From WYEG01 sp049414625 (GTDB lineage: Bacteria; Desulfobacterota; Thermodesulfobacteria; Thermodesulfobacteriales; Thermodesulfobacteriaceae): a DNA stretch of 43,440 nucleotides. Positions 39,142-43,440 of the stretch are shown piece by piece (positions within the stretch are counted from its first letter, which is position 1; every line of letters starts with the position of its first letter). Below the pieces are notes generated by a model. It made no database searches and was not told where the DNA came from. It saw nothing but the letters and a program-made list of their open reading frames with translations. The DNA is taken from positions 1-43,440 of the forward strand of contig JBMSAU010000026.1 in the NCBI GenBank assembly GCA_049414625.1, read 5' to 3'. A program made the position numbers and the translations under genes.

Positions 39142-42100
39142 GGCTGATATTTAAGCACAATAGTAGGAAATAGTTGTTTCATCATAGTAATCTTACTCTT
39201 GTCTAAAGAAAGGCTTAGACCGTTTAGCTCAAAATGCACATACCAATCTGGATACTTAAGGATAAGCTTTATCGGAAGGGAAGGACCACTCTTTTCTGAA
39301 AGAAACTCCCTTAACTCCATTAACATTGATGGCTCTACCTCTTTAGCTTCTATCTCAAGCTCAAATCTACCCTCAGAAAACATCCTTAGGTCTTCTATAG
39401 GAGCTATGTCCTCAACAACTAAACTCATGCTCTCCTCATTCTTATCAACCTTAGCTCTAACCCAGATAAGCCTTCCTTCCTGAAGAAGTTCTAAGGCTCT
39501 GTTTAGGACATCGGGAAAGAGCAAGGCTTTAGCGTTAGAAAATTCATCCTCAAGGCGTAGAATAGCCATCTGTTCCCCGGTTCTGGTCTTCTTATAAGCT
39601 ATGTCTGAAATCAAACAGGCTAAAATAAGAGATTCTCCATCTTCAAAAGTATCCTGGTGAGAAAGGTTAGTTTTGGAAAATACCTCGACGAAGGGACGCC
39701 ACTTTTTTAGAGGGTGAGAAGTAAGGTAGAAGCCAAGAGCTTCCTTCTCAAACTGCAAGAGCTCATCCTCTGTCCAGGGTGGCACATCTTCGAGCATAAG
39801 GTTTGAGCTCACGCTAAGAAGGCTTGCCTGACCAAAAAGAGTGGATTTTTTCATCTGCTGAGAAAAGCTTAAAATCCTGGGAAGGTTGGCTAATAGTTTG
39901 GCGCGGTTTGGCTCAAGGCTATCAAAAGCACCAGCCTTAATGAGGGCGGAGATTACTCGCTGATTTACCTTTTGAGAGTCCACCTTCTGACAAAATTCGA
40001 TAAAACTTCGATAAGGTCTCTTGGAGATTATCTCCTTTACTGCTTCCTCACCAACATTCTTAATAGCCTGAAGTCCAAGTCTTAGGGCTTGCCCCTCAAC
40101 GATAAAACCAGCACCGCTCTTGTTTACATCAGGGGGCAAGACTTTTATTCCCATCTTTTCCGCAACCGAAAGATATTTGCTAACCTCCTCGCTTTTTCCC
40201 ACTTCATAGGTTAGGATTGAGGCTAAGAAGTAAAGGGGATAATGAGCTTTAAGATAAGCTGTCTGATAAGAGAGTAAAGCGTAAGCTGCGGCATGGCTCT
40301 TGTTAAATCCATAGTCGGCAAACTTCTCTATCAGGTCAAAGACCTTTTCCGCAATTTCTTCTGCAATCCCTCGAGATTTAGCTCGCTCAATAAAATCGCT
40401 CTTTAAGTTCTGCATAAGTTCTTTTTCTTTTTTACCAATAGCCCTGCGAAGTAGGTCCGCCTCTCCAAGAGTATACCCAGCAAGGGCTCTGGCGATCTCC
40501 ATCACCTGTTCTTGATAAACTATGACCCCATAAGTCTCCTTAAGGATGGGTTCCAAAAGGGGATGAATGTACTCCGGAGCCCTTCTTCCGTGTTTAGTCT
40601 CAATATACTGGTCAACAAGCCCTCCGCCGAGAGGACCTGGACGGTAAAGGGCAAGCACGGCTATAAGGTCGTTGAAATCTGTGGGCTTAAGCCTTCTTAA
40701 AAGCTCTTTCATCCCTTCAGATTCCAACTGAAAGACACCGTCTGTCTCCCCTGAGGAAAGAAGTTCAAAAACCTTTGGGTCATCAAGCGGAATAGAGTTT
40801 AAGTCGATTTCTTTACCCTCTGCCTCTTTGATAAGTCTTAAAGTGTTGTTGATGATGGTTAAGGTTTTTAAGCCAAGAAAGTCAAACTTTATCAAACCAA
40901 CGGCTTCACAAGCCTTCATATCGTATTGGACAACGACTTCGTCTTCGTCCATCTTCATGAGAGGGGCAACTTCAACCACAGGAACCCCACTTATCACAAC
41001 TCCTGCAGCATGGATGCTTGGATGACGAGGAAGACCCTCAAGCTTTAGGGCTATTTCAAAAAGCTCCCTTATCCTTGGTGAGCTTTCCATCAACCTTTGG
41101 ATTTCTGGTCGTTTAACCTCCTCTTGAAGGGTTGTCTGGGGACCGGGAGTAATCATCTTAGCGATAGGGTCAATCTCCTTCGGCTTGAAACCAAGAACCC
41201 TACCCACATCCCGAATAACTTGCCTTGCCGAAAGGGAGCCAAAGGTTGCGATCTTGGCTATGTATTCCTGGCCATAGGTTTTAGCCACATACTCTATTAC
41301 CTCGTCTCGGCGCTCCATGCAAAAGTCTACATCAATGTCAGGAAGGCTTGGTCTTTCCTTGTTTAAAAACCTCTCAAAAAGGAGACCCCAACGAATGGGG
41401 TCAAGGTTCGTAATGTAGAGGGCATAGCTTGTTAAGGCTCCCGCCGCTGAACCCCTTCCCGGACCAACAGGAATACCCTTTGACCTTGCCCATTCGATAA
41501 AATCAGAAACAATCAAGAAGTAGCTCGCGTAGCCCTTTTCGATGATCACTTCAAGCTCCATCTCGAGCCTTTTCCAGTATTCTTCTTTACTTGCGGCAAG
41601 CTTACCCTGACTTTCAAGCTCGGCAAGCCTCCTTTCTAGGCCTTGTCTTGCCTTCTTAACCAAGTAAGATTCTGCCGTTTCACCATCTGGCAATTTTGCC
41701 CTCGGAAAGATGGGTTCACCAAGCTTCAATTCCAGGTTTACTTTTTCATACACTTCAAAGGTGTTATCCAGTACTTCCTTGGGATAAGAGCTTGCAAGTT
41801 CCTCAAGGTCTGCTGGGCTTGGAAGAAAGAGCTTATCAGTGTTAAACCGAAATCTCTTGGGGTCATCAAGTCTTGAGTTCGTCTGGATACAGAGTAAGAC
41901 TTCATGAGCCTTAAAGGAATCCCGGTCAAGATAATGAGAATCCGTAGTGCCAACAACCTTAATCCCAAGCTCCTCTCCAAGCTCTAACATCAGTTCATTC
42001 ACCTTTTTTTGTTCTGGAAGGTCGTTAAACTGTACCTCAAGATAGAAGTCCTCTCCAAAGAGCTCCTTGTAAAAAAGGGCAACTTCCTTGGCTTTATCCT

Positions 42101-42557
42101 TTTCTCCACGACGAAGAAGCGTGGGTATTTCCCCTTCAAGGCAGGCTGATAGAGCAATCAACCCTTCAGAGTATTCCTTTAGCAGTTCCTTATCTATGCG
42201 AGGTTTGTAGTAGAAACCCTCTAAGTAAGCCTTTGATCCAAGCTTAATGAGATTTTTATAGCCTGCTTCATTTTTGGCGATCAGAATGAGATGAAAGTAA
42301 TCGGCATTTTTTTTGTTTTTCTCAAACCTTGACCCAGGAGCAAGATAAAATTCACAGCCTAAGAGGGGTTTTAGGTTAGCTTCTTTTAGGGCGGTGTAGA
42401 AGTGCACTAACCCAAAGAGCGTCCCATGGTCAGTGATAGCGCAGCCTAAATAGCCATACTCAAGAAGCCGAGGGACAAGGTCTTTTATCCGAATGGCACC
42501 ATCAAGTAGGCTCCACTCAGTATGAAGGTGTAGCGGAACAAAGCTCAGCATAGCCAT
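39138..42557 (-). CDS. dnaE: DNA polymerase III alpha subunit
   Basis: The 1139-residue replicative polymerase begins with a PHP domain (FVPLHLHTEWSLLDG, ITDHGTLFG). The catalytic palm carries GPGRGSAAGALTSYAL and PDIDVDF with the paired aspartates. Next come the helix-hairpin-helix region and an OB domain (RTGEQMAILRLEDE). Length is near the family norm of about 1160. ATG 42557 is chosen because AAGG lies five bases upstream; GTG 42560 and ATG 42551 are alternatives. Its stop overlaps the sigma-54 activator start (ATGA), an unusual pairing. Confidence 0.96.
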   Translation of the reverse strand: MAMLSFVPLHLHTEWSLLDGAIRIKDLVPRLLEYGYLGCAITDHGTLFGLVHFYTALKEANLKPLLGCEFYLAPGSRFEKNKKNADYFHLILIAKNEAGYKNLIKLGSKAYLEGFYYKPRIDKELLKEYSEGLIALSACLEGEIPTLLRRGEKDKAKEVALFYKELFGEDFYLEVQFNDLPEQKKVNELMLELGEELGIKVVGTTDSHYLDRDSFKAHEVLLCIQTNSRLDDPKRFRFNTDKLFLPSPADLEELASSYPKEVLDNTFEVYEKVNLELKLGEPIFPRAKLPDGETAESYLVKKARQGLERRLAELESQGKLAASKEEYWKRLEMELEVIIEKGYASYFLIVSDFIEWARSKGIPVGPGRGSAAGALTSYALYITNLDPIRWGLLFERFLNKERPSLPDIDVDFCMERRDEVIEYVAKTYGQEYIAKIATFGSLSARQVIRDVGRVLGFKPKEIDPIAKMITPGPQTTLQEEVKRPEIQRLMESSPRIRELFEIALKLEGLPRHPSIHAAGVVISGVPVVEVAPLMKMDEDEVVVQYDMKACEAVGLIKFDFLGLKTLTIINNTLRLIKEAEGKEIDLNSIPLDDPKVFELLSSGETDGVFQLESEGMKELLRRLKPTDFNDLIAVLALYRPGPLGGGLVDQYIETKHGRRAPEYIHPLLEPILKETYGVIVYQEQVMEIARALAGYTLGEADLLRRAIGKKEKELMQNLKSDFIERAKSRGIAEEIAEKVFDLIEKFADYGFNKSHAAAYALLSYQTAYLKAHYPLYFLASILTYEVGKSEEVSKYLSVAEKMGIKVLPPDVNKSGAGFIVEGQALRLGLQAIKNVGEEAVKEIISKRPYRSFIEFCQKVDSQKVNQRVISALIKAGAFDSLEPNRAKLLANLPRILSFSQQMKKSTLFGQASLLSVSSNLMLEDVPPWTEDELLQFEKEALGFYLTSHPLKKWRPFVEVFSKTNLSHQDTFEDGESLILACLISDIAYKKTRTGEQMAILRLEDEFSNAKALLFPDVLNRALELLQEGRLIWVRAKVDKNEESMSLVVEDIAPIEDLRMFSEGRFELEIEAKEVEPSMLMELREFLSEKSGPSLPIKLILKYPDWYVHFELNGLSLSLDKSKITMMKQLFPTIVLKYQP

Positions 42558-42565
42558 CACTACCT

Positions 42566-43440
42566 TTATCTTTCAAGGAGGTTTAAAAAGTCTTGAATAG
42601 GGAAAGGTTTAGTTAAAGCCTCATAAAAGTTAAATTTTTTATAATCCCTAAGCACAGGCACAGTGGAATACACGTTCAGCACTATAGCTTTAACCTAAAA
42701 ATATATTTTTTTTATTTTCATATAGCTGTCAAGACCAGTCCATTTTTCAGGGAGTATAAGGTCAGGACTACAAAATCGTAAGGCTTCCCCTCCTGTAGAG
42801 ATTCTTCAAAGAGCTTGTAAGCCATCTCACCGTCGGGTGTTGTCTCTAGCTTATAACCTAAGCTTTCTAAAAGTTCTCGCAGGGAATTCCTCACAAGGTC
42901 ACCATCATCCATAAACAGGACCCCTTTTCTTTGAGATAAGGCTTCAACTTTGGTTAACTTCCTTTCCTTAAAAAAATAATAATATCTCCTTTGTAAAATG
43001 TCATCATCTCATTTGCTGCATAAAGTCCTAAGCTTGTGCCTGAAGGCTTAATGGTAAAGATTGGCTCCAAAACCAAGGGAATGTGCTTTTTCGGTATGCC
43101 TACGCCCTAGTCTATGACTTCAAAGCGGGCAAACTTCTGACCGTCATTCTCTATCGGGGAAAGCTCTATTATTACCTTACCGCCCTTAGGCATAGATTCA
43201 AAGGCTTTTAAACAAAGGTTTATCCACATGATATAAAGGAGCCCCCGCTCAACCTCTACTTTGGGAAGCCTTCTTCTAGAGTATATTCAACCTGATAGTT
43301 AGAGCAAGAAGCCAAGGGTTGGCCCCGCACTAGGGTCAAAAGTTTCCGCTCAAGGATTTTAAGCTGGTTTAAGCTTTGGCTTAGTTCGTTATAAAGCTTA
43401 GTAAACACTGAAGAAAGAAGGTTATTAAAATCATGAGCTG
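42566..43440 (-). pseudogene. Decayed hybrid histidine kinase (partial, continues beyond window)
   Basis: On the minus strand fragments of one protein appear in different frames: AHDFNNLLSSVFTK (H-box), then after a shift near 43262 NLCLKAFESMPKGGKVIIEL (N-box), FEVID, a TAG stop (43107-43109), GVGIPKKHIPLVLEPIFTIK (G boxes), then in another frame GVLFMDDGDLVRNSLREL and LGYKLETTPDGEMAYKLFEE (receiver), and finally in a third frame KAIVLNVYSTVPVLRDYKKF with ALTKPF. The receiver's phospho-acceptor position reads VVLTL, where Asp is expected. Several shifts and stops mean true decay rather than one error. It lies just upstream of dnaE on the same strand. Confidence 0.85.

Overview
The window looks like part of the chromosome of an anaerobic, probably thermophilic, sulfur-metabolising bacterium. 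Thermodesulfobacteriota would fit. This is inference from gene content: a complex I without its NADH-oxidising subunits, a PsrA/PhsA-like molybdoenzyme, sulfite-exporter-type permeases, sigma-54 control and a broken hydrogenase-maturation protease. No rRNA, tRNA, CRISPR array or intact insertion sequence was seen.

Layout. (1) 1-6.9 kb: a terminator and an intergenic stretch, then an envelope-like cluster: a small membrane protein, a membrane-anchored HMA-like domain protein, an amphipathic-repeat protein, a Ca2+-type P-ATPase with an N-terminal HMA-like domain, and an unusual MetK-like protein. Two further small HMA-like proteins follow. All four HMA-like domains lack the metal-binding CxxC. 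(2) 7-11.2 kb: a deacetylase-like protein, a PHP-glycosyltransferase fusion and a second glycosyltransferase, suggesting glycolipid or polysaccharide synthesis. (3) 11.1-16.5 kb: a four-gene phosphorelay (two OmpR-type regulators, a degenerate kinase-like protein and a soluble PAS kinase), divergent from a Tat-exported alkaline phosphatase and a low-molecular-weight phosphatase/arsenate reductase. This resembles a phosphate-response locus. (4) 16.4-21.3 kb: housekeeping and transport genes (thioesterase, EamA transporter, zinc alcohol dehydrogenase, ChrA, RsmI) and a HyaD-type protease broken by a 19-bp tandem duplication. (5) 21.4-23.8 kb: a TauE/SafE permease split over two genes, and a frameshifted universal stress protein. 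Between them is a divergent regulatory region with three TGT-N10-ACA sites in exact 21-bp phase and a candidate -24/-12 promoter on each side. (6) 23.8-37.8 kb: a cytoplasmic PsrA-like molybdoenzyme and a PsrB-like ferredoxin, then nuoB-D-I-A-C-H-J-K and four antiporter-like subunits with a small extra membrane protein. nuoE, nuoF and nuoG are absent. (7) 37.7-43.4 kb, minus strand: a sigma-54 activator with a degenerate receiver, dnaE, and the remains of a hybrid histidine kinase.

The most striking points concern the complex I locus. nuoB has an in-frame TGA exactly where the first cysteine of the N2-cluster Cys-Cys pair should be. A perfect 7-bp hairpin with an AGGT loop lies at the spacing expected for a bacterial SECIS, so the gene may encode a selenocysteine NuoB. 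The molybdoenzyme and ferredoxin have no export signals and sit where the NADH module would be. This suggests a complex I that exchanges electrons with a sulfur-compound oxidoreductase instead of NADH.
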